This document shows, in pieces, positions 15,431 to 24,098 of a stretch of DNA of 64,000 bases (position 1 is the first letter of the stretch; each line of letters begins with the position of its first letter). The notes below the pieces were generated by a model. The model did not search any database. It was not told the DNA's origin and was given only the letters and a program-made list of their open reading frames with translations. Source of the stretch: JBEVJK01 sp963791325 (lineage in GTDB: Bacteria; Pseudomonadota; Alphaproteobacteria; Rhizobiales; Rhizobiaceae); the NCBI GenBank assembly GCA_963791325.1, contig CAWBRU010000023.1:124001-188000 (forward strand). Direction: 5' to 3'. The position numbers and the translations under genes were made by a program.

Positions 15431-17416
15431 ATGTCCGGCACCCCGATGGATCTCACCCGCCGCCGCGTTCTGGCCGGCGCCGCGGCGGCCGGCGCGGTGA
15501 TTGCGCTTCACCCGTTCGCGGCGCGCGCCGCGCCCGGCCAGGCGCATCTCAGGCTGATCGAGACCACCGACATCCACGTCGCCGTCTTGCCCTACGACTA
15601 TTACGCCGACCGGCCCAACGACACGATGGGCCTGTCGCGCACCGCCGGGCTGATCGCGGCCGTGCGCAGCGAGGCGGCCAACAGCCTGCTGCTCGACAAT
15701 GGCGATTTCCTGCAGGGCAATCCGATGGGCGACTACATCGCCTATGAGCACGGCCTCAAGGAAGGCGACGTCCATCCGGTGATCAGGGCGATGAACCTGC
15801 TCGGCTATGCCGGCGCGACGCTCGGCAATCACGAGTTCAATTACGGGCTGTCGTTCCTGGACAAGGTGCTCGCCGGCGCCGCCTTTCCGCTGGTCTGCGC
15901 CAATCTGATCCGCGGCACGGTGCCTGCCGCCTCTGCGCGCGACGACAAGCTCTATCTGAAGCCCTATCTGATCCTGGACAAGACGGTGCGCGACGGTGAC
16001 GGCGTCGCGCATCCGATCAAGATCGGCATTGTCGGCTTCGTGCCGCCGCAGATCATGGTCTGGGATGCCGAGAACCTCGCCGGCAAGGTCGCTGCCCGCG
16101 ACATGGTCGAGGCGGCCAAAGCCTGGGTTCCGGAGATCAAGGAGGCCGGCGCCGACATCGTCGTGGCGCTCTCACATTCCGGCATCGACACCAAGCCGGG
16201 CGAGATGCTGGAGAATGCCTCGTTCTTCCTTGCCGGGATCGACGGCATCGATGCCGTCTTCACCGGCCACCAGCATCTGGTGTTTCCGGGCCGCAGGGAC
16301 TTCCAGGGCCTGATCGGGGTCGATCCGGACCGGGGTACGCTGCAGGGCAAGCCGGCGGTGATGGCCGGCTTCTGGGGCTCGCATATGGGCTTGATCGACC
16401 TGTTGCTGGAGCGCGACGGCTCCGGCTGGAAGGTGGTCGCGGCGACCTCCGAAGCCCGGCCGATCTACAAGCGGCTCGACAACCGGAACAAGCCGACCGT
16501 CAAGGACGACCCCGAGATCGTCGCGGCGCTGCAGCCCGATCACAAGGCCACCTTGGCCTATGTGCGGCGGCCGGTCGGCAAGACGTCGGCGCCGCTCTAT
16601 TCCTATTTCGCATTGGTCGCCGACGACCCCTCCGTCGAGATCGTGTCGCAGGCGCAGACCTGGTACATCAAGGATCTGCTCGGCCGGACGGAATGGAAGG
16701 ATCTGCCGATCCTTTCGGCGGCCGCTCCGTTCAAGGCGGGCGGCCGCGGCGGCCCGGAATACTACACGGACGTGCCGGCGGGCGACATCGCCATCAAGAA
16801 CGTCGCCGACCTCTATCTCTACCCGAACACGGTACAGGCGCTTGCCGTCACCGGGGCCGAGGTGAAGGAGTGGCTGGAGATGTCGGCCGGCATCTTCAAC
16901 CAGGTGAGCCCGGACAAGCCCGACCAGCTGCTCATCAATCCGGCGTTCCCGGCCTACAATTTCGACGTCATCGACGGCGTCACCTACCGGGTCGATGTGT
17001 CGAAGCCGGCCCGCTACGACCCTGAGGGCCATCCGGCCGACCGTGGTGATGGCCGCATCGTCGAGCTGGCCTTCGATGGCCGGCCGATCGATCCGAAAGC
17101 CCGCTTCGTCGTCGTCTCCAACAATTACCGCGCCGGCGGCGGCGGCAATTTCCCCGGCATCGACAGCTCCAAGGTGATCTACGCCGCGCCCGACACCAAC
17201 CGCGATGTGATCGTGCGCTACATCGTCGCCGGGAAGACGATCAATCCCGCCGCCGACGGCAATTGGTCGTTGGCGCCGCTCGGCGGAAGGACGGCGATCT
17301 TCGAGACCGGCCCGCGGGCGGAGAAATTCCTCGGCGAGGTCACAGCCAAGGGACTGCGGCTCGCTCCCGCCGGGAAGAGCGCCGAAGGGTTCGCCCGCTA
17401 TCGGATCACGCTTTAG
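15431..17416 (+). CDS. cpdB: 2',3'-cyclic-nucleotide 2'-phosphodiesterase/3'-nucleotidase
   Basis: Periplasmic enzyme that releases phosphate and nucleosides from cyclic and 3' nucleotides. The 661 residues begin with a twin-arginine-like signal (TRRRVLAGAAAAGAV, residues 8-22, cut near ARA). The N-terminal metallophosphoesterase domain shows ETTDIHV, DNGDFLQGNP, TLGNHEFNYG, ALSHSG and FTGHQH. The C-terminal 5'-nucleotidase domain carries the nucleobase-binding region with NNYRAGGGGNFPG. The ATG at 15431 has AGGAG just upstream. It stands alone after the Lrp gene. Confidence 0.93.
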   Translation: MSGTPMDLTRRRVLAGAAAAGAVIALHPFAARAAPGQAHLRLIETTDIHVAVLPYDYYADRPNDTMGLSRTAGLIAAVRSEAANSLLLDNGDFLQGNPMGDYIAYEHGLKEGDVHPVIRAMNLLGYAGATLGNHEFNYGLSFLDKVLAGAAFPLVCANLIRGTVPAASARDDKLYLKPYLILDKTVRDGDGVAHPIKIGIVGFVPPQIMVWDAENLAGKVAARDMVEAAKAWVPEIKEAGADIVVALSHSGIDTKPGEMLENASFFLAGIDGIDAVFTGHQHLVFPGRRDFQGLIGVDPDRGTLQGKPAVMAGFWGSHMGLIDLLLERDGSGWKVVAATSEARPIYKRLDNRNKPTVKDDPEIVAALQPDHKATLAYVRRPVGKTSAPLYSYFALVADDPSVEIVSQAQTWYIKDLLGRTEWKDLPILSAAAPFKAGGRGGPEYYTDVPAGDIAIKNVADLYLYPNTVQALAVTGAEVKEWLEMSAGIFNQVSPDKPDQLLINPAFPAYNFDVIDGVTYRVDVSKPARYDPEGHPADRGDGRIVELAFDGRPIDPKARFVVVSNNYRAGGGGNFPGIDSSKVIYAAPDTNRDVIVRYIVAGKTINPAADGNWSLAPLGGRTAIFETGPRAEKFLGEVTAKGLRLAPAGKSAEGFARYRITL

Positions 17417-17441
17417 AACGCCGGGACGGATCCGACCAATC

Positions 17442-18164
17442 TCAGAGATAGCAGAGCGAATCGGCGCGGCCGCGCATCATCAGGGCGCTGCGCTCGCCGC
17501 ATTGCTTGCCGCTGATCATCAGGTCGTAGGGACACTGGCAGTCGCCCCTCTGCGGCGCCCGCGCTGGCCGGCGCGACAACGTCCAGGGCGGCAGCCGGTC
17601 GGCAATCGTCAGCCGAGCGGCGGCGGGCGCGGAACCTTGCACCGGCGCCGGCGGCAGCGGCCCGGCGGCGGTGCGCGCCGTCGGCAGCGGGGTGAGCGGC
17701 GCGGACGCCTGCTGCCTGACAGGCAGGCCGGCCGCCGGCCGCCGCACGGACAGGTCGGCGCTCGCCAGATAATCGCGGTGCACCCAACCCTGGCGCCCGC
17801 CGATGGCGACCCGCAGCCAGTCGCCCGACCGCGCCTGCGCGAACAGACGCTGGCCGCCTTCCAGCCAGGTCATGACGGGCGCGTCGGTGCTCGGATCGGC
17901 GCGTAGGCGGACCCGCTCGCGGGTGAACATGGTGCGCTCCAGGCGCTGCTCGGGGTGGTGGACGGCGCCCGCGGCTGCAGCGCGCTCGGCGGCATGCTCC
18001 GCCGGCGCCGCAGCAGGCGCGGCCGGCTGCGGGACGCTGCGGGACGGCGCTTCGGGCGCGTGACGGCCCGGCCGCGGCGTCGGGTTCTGGGTCATCGCCC
18101 AGACGCCCGCCGCGGCCGCCCCGACGACCAGCCATCGCATTTTCGGAAGCGCCAATCCGAACAT
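17442..18164 (-). CDS. SH3b-domain protein with cysteine-rich C-terminal tail
   Basis: A 240-residue envelope-type protein: an N-terminal hydrophobic segment (RWLVVGAAAAGVWAM, residues 10-24), a Pro/Ala-rich linker, a bacterial SH3 domain at about residues 83-135 (VRLRADPSTDAPVMTWLEGG, then WLRVAIGGRQGWVHRDYL), a second Pro/Ala linker, and a compact tail with four cysteines, CQCPYDLMISGKQCGERSA then LCYL. SH3b domains usually bind cell-wall peptides. The tail resembles a short Cys motif seen at the ends of other rhizobial envelope proteins, probably disulfide-bonded. No enzymatic domain is seen. Confidence 0.75.
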   Translation of the reverse strand: MFGLALPKMRWLVVGAAAAGVWAMTQNPTPRPGRHAPEAPSRSVPQPAAPAAAPAEHAAERAAAAGAVHHPEQRLERTMFTRERVRLRADPSTDAPVMTWLEGGQRLFAQARSGDWLRVAIGGRQGWVHRDYLASADLSVRRPAAGLPVRQQASAPLTPLPTARTAAGPLPPAPVQGSAPAAARLTIADRLPPWTLSRRPARAPQRGDCQCPYDLMISGKQCGERSALMMRGRADSLCYL

Positions 18165-18263
18165 GCCAGGAGACTGCCTCCGGAACGCTTAAGACCCGGT
18201 TGACGGGGGAGCGAATAGCGACATGGCAAATCGCGAGTAGGGGTCCCGGAACTTCGCTAGTCG

Positions 18264-19013
18264 CTATCCGCCGCCGGAGAGCGTGGCGATGAAGCGCTTG
18301 GTGCGCTCGCGCTGCGGTCGCGAAAACAGCGCGCCCGCAGGCCCCACCTCGACCACCTTTCCGCCTTCCAGGAAAACCACTTCCGTGGCGATCTTCGAGG
18401 CCAATCTGAGATCGTGGGTGGCCATCATCATGGTGGTGCCTTCGGCGGCGAGCTTGCCAAGCACCTCGACCACCTCGCCGGACAGCTCCGGATCAAGCGC
18501 GGAGGTCGGCTCGTCGCACAGGAGCACGCGCGGCGAGGGCGCCAGCGCGCGGGCGATCGCGACCCGCTGCTGCTGTCCGCCGGAGAGCGTCGCCGGCCAG
18601 GCGTCGGCCTTGAAGGCGAGCCCGACCTTGTCGAGCAGCTCCATGGCACGGGCTCGGGCGCGGGCCTTCGGCCATTTGAGCACCGTGACCAGCCCTTCCA
18701 TGACGTTCTCGACCGCGGTGCGGTGCGGGAACAGCTGAAAGTTCTGGAACACCATGCCGGTCTGCCGACGCAGCTTCTGCACCTCGGCCATGGTGACCCG
18801 CCGCTCCGGCGCAAAGCTCAGCGCCTGCTCGCCGATGCGGACGGTGCCGGAAGTCGGGATTTCGAGCAGGTTGACGCACCGCAGCAAGGTGCTCTTGCCG
18901 CCGCCCGATGGTCCGACCAGCGCGGTGACGGTGCCCTCGGCGATGGCGACGCTCACCTTTTCGAGCACGGTGAGCTCGCCGAAGCGCTTGACGATGTCGA
19001 CCAGCTCGATCAT
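18264..19013 (-). CDS. Polar amino acid ABC importer, ATP-binding subunit
   Basis: A 249-residue GlnQ/HisP-class ATPase with Walker A GPSGGGKST (about 34), a Q loop at FQNF, signature LSGGQQQR (about 146), Walker B VLLCDEPTSALDP and the switch H in ATHDLR. Its first codons overlap the permease stop by four bases. With the permease and binding protein upstream it forms a complete three-gene importer. The C-terminus matches the short amino acid subfamily without a regulatory domain. Confidence 0.95.
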   Translation of the reverse strand: MIELVDIVKRFGELTVLEKVSVAIAEGTVTALVGPSGGGKSTLLRCVNLLEIPTSGTVRIGEQALSFAPERRVTMAEVQKLRRQTGMVFQNFQLFPHRTAVENVMEGLVTVLKWPKARARARAMELLDKVGLAFKADAWPATLSGGQQQRVAIARALAPSPRVLLCDEPTSALDPELSGEVVEVLGKLAAEGTTMMMATHDLRLASKIATEVVFLEGGKVVEVGPAGALFSRPQRERTKRFIATLSGGG

Positions 19014-19690
19014 GCCCGCGCCTCGAGGAAGCCGCCGTAGCGGTTGAGGCGCTTCTCCAGCCTGACCTGCAGGGCCGACAGCACCGAGCTCAACAGCAGA
19101 TAGATCAGCGCCGCCTCGATATAGAGGATCAGCGGCTCATAGGTCACCGCGACGATGCGCTGCGCCGCCTGAAACATCTCCGGCACGGTGATCGCGGCGG
19201 CGAGCGAGGTGTCCTTGACCAGCGAGATGAAGGTGTTGGAGAGCGGCGGCACGGCGACACGCGCGGCCTGCGGCAGGATGGTGCGGCGCATCGCCTGCTG
19301 CCAGTTCATGCCGATCGAATAGGCTGCCTCCCATTGGCCCTTGGCCACGGAGGCGATGGCGGCTCGGATGATCTCGGAGGAATAGGCGCCGATGTTCAAG
19401 GTGAAGCCGATCAGCGCGGCGGGAAACGCGTCGAGCACGATGCCGATGCTGGGCAGGCCGTAGAAGATCAAAAAAAGCTGCACCAGCAGCGGAGTGCCGC
19501 GGAAGATCCAGACATAGAACCGCATCGCCGCGGCAAAAGGCGGCGCCGCGAACAGCCGCACCAAGGCGGTGAACAGGCCGAGCAGCAGGCCCAAACAGAA
19601 GGAGAGCAGCGTCAGCGGTGCGGTGAAGACCAGCGCGGCCCACAGCAGCGGACCGAGCGATTGCAGCATGAGTTCGAGCCAGTGAGGCAC
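19010..19690 (-). CDS. Polar amino acid ABC importer, permease
   Basis: A 226-residue HisMQ-type inner-membrane permease with about five transmembrane helices: one near residues 12-40 and others around 60-80, 90-110 and 185-210. The EAA loop that contacts the ATPase is EAAYSIGMNWQQAMRRTILPQA. A single permease gene implies a homodimeric channel. It lies between the binding-protein and ATPase genes. Confidence 0.93.
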   Translation of the reverse strand: MPHWLELMLQSLGPLLWAALVFTAPLTLLSFCLGLLLGLFTALVRLFAAPPFAAAMRFYVWIFRGTPLLVQLFLIFYGLPSIGIVLDAFPAALIGFTLNIGAYSSEIIRAAIASVAKGQWEAAYSIGMNWQQAMRRTILPQAARVAVPPLSNTFISLVKDTSLAAAITVPEMFQAAQRIVAVTYEPLILYIEAALIYLLLSSVLSALQVRLEKRLNRYGGFLEARA

Positions 19691-19756
19691 TCAGCGCCTT
19701 TGCCGGGAGCGGGACAGGAGCGCACGGGCAACACCCGTGCTTCCGTGCGCCAAAAT

Positions 19757-20530
19757 CTATTGCGACACGTCCTGGCCGAAATATTTGTCGGCGATCTTCT
19801 GGTAGGTGCCGTCGCTCTTGATCGCGGCCAGCGCCTTGTTGATCGCGTCGAGCAGATCGGGCTCGCCCTTGCGGATGATCACCCCGGAATAGTCGGCATT
19901 TTCTTCCTGGGCAGCGATCTTCACGTTCGCGTCGGGCTTGTGCTTCTTGAAATCGAGAAACGACAGGCTGTCGTTGATGGTGCCGTCGGCGCGGCCGTTG
20001 AGCACCAGCTGGATCGATTGGTCGAAGCCGTCGGTGCCGACCAGCTCGGCGCCGGACCGTTCGGCGAGCTTGCCGAAATTGCTGGTCAGCGACTGCGCCG
20101 ACTTCTTGCCCTTCAGGTCGGCGAAACCCTTGATGTCCTGGTTGTCGCCGCGCACGATCAGCACCGCCTTGGAGGCGATATACGGGTCGGAGAAGTCGTA
20201 CTTCTTCTGGCGCTCGTCGGTGATGCCGACCTGGTTGATGACGGCGTCGTAGCGGTTGGCGTCGAGCCCGGCGATCAGGCCATCCCATTTGCCCTCGAGG
20301 AACTCGGCCTTGACGCCGAGCCGCTTGCCGATCTCCTCGGCGATCTCGACGTCGAAGCCGACCAGCTTGCCGTCCGGCTGATGGTAGGTGAACGGCGCAT
20401 AGGTGCCCTCGGTGCCGATCTTGAAGACGCCGGCCTGCTTGATCGCATCGAGGTTCTGTCCGGCTGAGGCAGCGCCCAGCGCCAAGACCTGCACCGCGCC
20501 GGCGATCAACAGCGACTTCATCCAGTTCAT
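19757..20530 (-). CDS. Periplasmic amino acid-binding protein, cystine/FliY-like
   Basis: A 257-residue class 3 solute-binding protein with a signal peptide (MKSLLIAGAVQVLALGAASA). The sequence from GTEGTYAPFTYHQPDGKLVGFDVEIAEEIGKRL onward, VINQVGITDERQKKYDFSDPY and the end DGTYQKIADKYFGQDVSQ resemble cystine-binding FliY/TcyA proteins, so L-cystine or a related polar amino acid is the likely ligand. The ATG at 20530 was preferred over a long upstream extension with no signal peptide. First gene of the importer operon. Confidence 0.9.
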   Translation of the reverse strand: MNWMKSLLIAGAVQVLALGAASAGQNLDAIKQAGVFKIGTEGTYAPFTYHQPDGKLVGFDVEIAEEIGKRLGVKAEFLEGKWDGLIAGLDANRYDAVINQVGITDERQKKYDFSDPYIASKAVLIVRGDNQDIKGFADLKGKKSAQSLTSNFGKLAERSGAELVGTDGFDQSIQLVLNGRADGTINDSLSFLDFKKHKPDANVKIAAQEENADYSGVIIRKGEPDLLDAINKALAAIKSDGTYQKIADKYFGQDVSQ

Positions 20531-20651
20531 GACTTTCACAATCCCGCTTGGCCGACGGTCAGTCCGTCGTCTTCGACGCCGCGCAATTTGGCAAATAGCG
20601 ACGCTCGATGCGAAGTAAACATTTCCGCGGACGGCCCATTGTGCGGAATTT

Positions 20652-20948
20652 TCAACCAATATCCGTGGCCGGGCCGGACGTGTCGCGGCCCCAGCCGCCC
20701 ATCGCCTTGAGCAGGCTGATCTCGTCGCGCAGGCCGCGCTCGAATGCGCCCAAGAGGCTGCGGGCCAGGTCGTGGGCGCGCGGATCGGCGGGCTCGAGCG
20801 CCTCGCGTTGCAGGAGCACGCCGAGCACGACCTCCAGCATGCGGAGGTCGTCGGGGGTGAAAAAGCCGGACCGGTGCTCGTCGAGCGGGAATGCCAAGAC
20901 CGTCACCTTTGCCGGGCCGCACGCCCGGGAAATCGCGCGGTTCAACAA
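20652..20948 (-). CDS. Hypothetical protein, about 98 aa
   Basis: No family is recognised. The core (LDEHRSGFFTPDDLRMLEVV, LLQREALEPADPRAHDLARS, then FERGLRDEISLLKAMG) is mostly helical with balanced charge, unlike a chance GC-rich frame. The start is uncertain: TTG at 20948 or GTG at 20906, neither with a clear ribosome site. It lies 121 bases upstream of the cystine importer and divergent from the polyketide operon. Confidence 0.5.
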   Translation of the reverse strand: MLNRAISRACGPAKVTVLAFPLDEHRSGFFTPDDLRMLEVVLGVLLQREALEPADPRAHDLARSLLGAFERGLRDEISLLKAMGGWGRDTSGPATDIG

Positions 20949-21109
20949 CGCTCGACCGGTCGCGAAGCTCCTTGCGTGCGGCGCCGCGGGACGAAAAATG
21001 TTGAGGCCGGCGTTTGCGCAAGGCGCACCTTTTGCGCTTACTGCGAGTTAGTGGCTTCGAGCCGGCCGAGTTGGAGCCGGCCAGGCGGCCCGTGGGCCAG
21101 GGATGTTGA

Positions 21110-22183
21110 ATGTCCGAAGCATATCTCAATCGCATAGCGACGGCTGTCCCGGCCTATGATGTTCACCGCTTCTTTCTCGATTTCGCCGCCTCGCTGCTCG
21201 GCGGCGACAACAAGCGGCGCTCGCTGTTCCTGCGGATGGCCGAGCGCGCCGGCATCGAGCACCGGTTCTCCTGCTTCGAACCGGGCTCCGACCCGGAAGG
21301 GCAGGCCCTGGATGCCGCGGGCGTGTTCCGCCGCGGCGCCTTCCCGGGCACCGGCAAGCGCATGGCGATGTATGAGGCCGTGGCCGGCGCACTGGCCGCT
21401 CAGGCGGTCGAACGGCTGCTCGGCGCTGACGAGCGGGCGGCCGTCAGCCACCTGATCGTCACCAGCTGCACCGGCTTTGCCGCGCCCGGCATCGACCTCG
21501 ACGTCATCGCCCGGGCAGGGCTGCCGGGCAATGTCGAGCGCACCATCGTCGGCTTCATGGGCTGCTATGCGGCGATCACCGCGATGAAGCTGGCCCGCCA
21601 CATCGTCCGCTCCGATCCGGCGGCGCGGGTGCTGATCGTCAATGTCGAGATCTGCACCCTGCATCTGAAGGAAACCGCCGATCTCGAGCGGCTATTGTCC
21701 TTCTGCCTGTGGGGCGACGGCGCCGCGGCGGCTCTGGTGAGCGCTGCGCCGCAGGGCTTCCGGCTCGACCGCTTCGCTGCCTTGGTGGCGCCCGAGGCCC
21801 GGGCGATGATGACCTGGACGATCGAGGATGACGGCTTCGACATGGTGCTGTCGGGTGAGGTGCCCGCCGCTCTCCACCAGCTGCTCGGCGGGCCGGGGGC
21901 AGCCTTGTTCAGGCAAGCCGCCGGGCCCCCGCCGACGCTGTGGGCCGTCCATCCCGGCGGCCGCTCCGTGCTCGACGCGGTCGGCCGGGCGCTCGATCTC
22001 GCGCCCGAGGCGCTCGCCGCCTCGCGCGAGGTGCTGCGCCGCCACGGCAACATGTCCTCCGCGACGGTGATGTTCGTGCTCGCGGCGCTGCTCGGCCGCG
22101 GCAGCCGCGATGCCGGCGGAATGGCGATGGCCTTCGGCCCGGGGCTGACGGCCGAGACGATGATGTTCACGGCGGTCGGCTAG
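21110..22183 (+). CDS. Type III polyketide synthase
   Basis: A 357-residue chalcone/stilbene-synthase-fold enzyme that condenses malonyl-CoA units onto an acyl-CoA starter. The catalytic triad is visible: C152 (VGFMGCYAA), H281 (WAVHPGG) and N314 (HGNMSS). The C-terminal GPGLTAE loop is also conserved. The Cys neighbourhood and FAAPGIDLD are typical of bacterial alkylpyrone/alkylresorcinol synthases. It leads a three-gene operon with a methyltransferase two bases downstream and a flavoprotein. Starter and product cannot be read from sequence; a long-chain acyl starter is the common case in this group. Confidence 0.93.
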   Translation: MSEAYLNRIATAVPAYDVHRFFLDFAASLLGGDNKRRSLFLRMAERAGIEHRFSCFEPGSDPEGQALDAAGVFRRGAFPGTGKRMAMYEAVAGALAAQAVERLLGADERAAVSHLIVTSCTGFAAPGIDLDVIARAGLPGNVERTIVGFMGCYAAITAMKLARHIVRSDPAARVLIVNVEICTLHLKETADLERLLSFCLWGDGAAAALVSAAPQGFRLDRFAALVAPEARAMMTWTIEDDGFDMVLSGEVPAALHQLLGGPGAALFRQAAGPPPTLWAVHPGGRSVLDAVGRALDLAPEALAASREVLRRHGNMSSATVMFVLAALLGRGSRDAGGMAMAFGPGLTAETMMFTAVG

Positions 22184-22185
22184 CC

Positions 22186-22911
22186 ATGGCGGCGCGCCTG
22201 GCCGAGCGCCTGGTCGAGCCCGAGCTGCTCGACGCCTTGCCGGCCGACCATCCGGCCGCGCGCGGCGCCCGGCGTGACCTCGTGCTGGTCAACCGGCTGA
22301 TGTTCAACGCCGGCATCCTCGCCGCCGAGCTTGCCCGTCACGCGCCCGCCGGGCGGCTGCGGATCGCCGAGCTCGGCGCCGGCGACGGCCGTCTGATGCG
22401 GACCGTGGCCGGCCGGCTCGCCGGGCGCTTCGACCGCGTCGCCGTCACCCTCGTCGATATCGCCGGGCCCGGTGCCGATGCAGCGGCGCAGGACACGGCC
22501 TTCCGCGCCCTTGGCTGGAAAGTCGACAGGGTGACGGCCGACGTGTTCGACTGGATGAAAGCCGACCATCAGACCGGATTCGACGTGATCACCGCCAACC
22601 TTTTTCTGCACCATTTCCGGGCGGCGGAGCTGCGCAGGCTGCTTGGCCTGGCCGGCGCGTTGACCCGGCTGTTCGTCGCCGTCGAGCCGCGGCGGGATCT
22701 TCTGTCGCTCGCCGCCTCGCGGTGCCTGGGGGCGCTCGGCGCCAATCGCGTCACCCGCCACGACGCGCCGGTGAGTGTGCGCGCCGGGTTCCGCGACGGC
22801 GAGATCAGCGCCTGCTGGGCCGACCAAGCGGGCTTTCGCCTCGCGGAGCGCAGCCGGCCGCCGTTCGCCCATGTGTTCGTGGCCAAAGCGCGGGACCGGG
22901 CGGGCCGATGA
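22186..22911 (+). CDS. Class I SAM-dependent methyltransferase
   Basis: A 241-residue methyltransferase with motif I IAELGAGDGRLM (about residue 62), the acidic end of strand 2 at TLVDIAG and post-II ANLFLHHF. It begins two bases after the polyketide synthase stop and its own stop overlaps the next ATG. It probably O- or C-methylates the polyketide product before or after ring oxidation, by analogy with SrsB of the Streptomyces griseus phenolic-lipid operon. That role is inferred from operon order. Confidence 0.85.
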   Translation: MAARLAERLVEPELLDALPADHPAARGARRDLVLVNRLMFNAGILAAELARHAPAGRLRIAELGAGDGRLMRTVAGRLAGRFDRVAVTLVDIAGPGADAAAQDTAFRALGWKVDRVTADVFDWMKADHQTGFDVITANLFLHHFRAAELRRLLGLAGALTRLFVAVEPRRDLLSLAASRCLGALGANRVTRHDAPVSVRAGFRDGEISACWADQAGFRLAERSRPPFAHVFVAKARDRAGR

Positions 22912-24095
22912 GCTTCGACGTCGTTGTCATCGGCGCCGGCCCGTCGGGCAGTGCCGCCGCGCTCAGGCTGGCCCGGGCCGGCGCCAGCGTGGCGCTGGTC
23001 GAGAAGGCCCCGTTCCCGCGGCGCAAGGTCTGCGGCGAGTTTCTCTCCGCCAGCAGCATCGGCCTGCTCGACGAGATCGGGCTAGCGGACCGTTGGTGCG
23101 CGGCGGCCGGGCCGGAGGTGCGGCGCGTCGGTCTCTATGCCGGCGAGCATGTCGCGGCGGCGCGGATGCCGTCGGGCGAAGGCGGCGGCTTCGGCCGGGC
23201 GCTCGGGCGCGACCGGCTCGACCAGCTTTTGCGCGACAGCGCAGTCGCGGCCGGCGCGGTCGTCATCCAGCCATGGCAGGCGGTGGGGCTGGAGCGAACC
23301 GGCGAGACGCGGCTCGTCAGCCTCGTCCAGGGCCGCCGCCGGCGCCACCTCGTCACCCGCGCGGTGATCGCCGCGCATGGATCGTGGGAGCCGGGACGGC
23401 TCGACAGCCAGCTCGACCAGCCGCGGCGTGCCGCCGACCTGTTCGGCTTCAAGGCGCATTTCCGCGGCGCCGCCCTGCCGTCCGACCTGATGCCGCTGGT
23501 GCTCTTTCCGGGCGGCTATGGCGGCCTGGTCTGGTCGGATGGCGGCCGTGTCTCGTTCTCCTGCTGCATCCGCCGCGACGTGCTGGCCGCCGTGCGCGCC
23601 GATTACGGCGGCCGGCCGGCCGGCGAGGCGGTGTTCCGGCATGTGTCGGAGCACTGCCGGGGCGTGCGCGAGGCGCTCGGCGCAGCCGTACCGGAGCGCG
23701 GCTGGCTGGCGGCGGGGCCGATACGGCCCGGCATCCGCGCCGGCTATGCCGACGATCTCTTCCGCGTCGGCAACCTTGCCGGCGAATCGCACCCGCTGAT
23801 CGCCGAGGGCATCGCCATGGCGCTGCAGTCGGGCTGGCTGCTCGGGCAAACGCTGGCCGAGGTCGGTGATTTCGGCGCTGCGGGGCGGGCCGAGGCCGGG
23901 CGCCGGTACCAGGCGCTCTGGGGGCGGCAATTTGCGCTGAGGGTGCGCGCCTCGGCCGTGTTCGCGGCGCTCGCGGCGCTGCCGGGCGGGGTGGCGCTTG
24001 CCGGTCCGCTGATTGCGCTCTGCCCCAAGATCCTGACGGCGGGGGCGCTGATCAGCGGCAAGACCAAGCCGCTGCCCGCCGTATCTGCAAGCTGA
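22908..24095 (+). CDS. FAD-dependent oxidoreductase of the polyketide operon
   Basis: A 395-residue flavoprotein of the geranylgeranyl-reductase/aromatic hydroxylase group: GAGPSGSAAALRLARAG nucleotide fold at residues 8-24, RRKVCGEFLSASS after it, and a distal FAD motif VGNLAGESHPLIAEGIAMAL (about 284-303; the usual Asp of the GD motif is Asn). There is a hydrophobic C-terminal region (VFAALAALPGGVALAGPLIAL), perhaps for membrane or lipid contact. It is coupled to the methyltransferase by ATGA overlap. The likely role is hydroxylation or oxidation of the phenolic product toward a quinone, an inference from the similar SrsC position. Confidence 0.85.
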   Translation: MSFDVVVIGAGPSGSAAALRLARAGASVALVEKAPFPRRKVCGEFLSASSIGLLDEIGLADRWCAAAGPEVRRVGLYAGEHVAAARMPSGEGGGFGRALGRDRLDQLLRDSAVAAGAVVIQPWQAVGLERTGETRLVSLVQGRRRRHLVTRAVIAAHGSWEPGRLDSQLDQPRRAADLFGFKAHFRGAALPSDLMPLVLFPGGYGGLVWSDGGRVSFSCCIRRDVLAAVRADYGGRPAGEAVFRHVSEHCRGVREALGAAVPERGWLAAGPIRPGIRAGYADDLFRVGNLAGESHPLIAEGIAMALQSGWLLGQTLAEVGDFGAAGRAEAGRRYQALWGRQFALRVRASAVFAALAALPGGVALAGPLIALCPKILTAGALISGKTKPLPAVSAS

Positions 24096-24098
24096 GGG

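Noticed and set aside
18215..18267. ATAGCGAC and GTCGCTAT inverted repeat with 37-base gap
   Set aside because: Arms are short and far apart and the right arm is the end of a coding sequence; probably chance.
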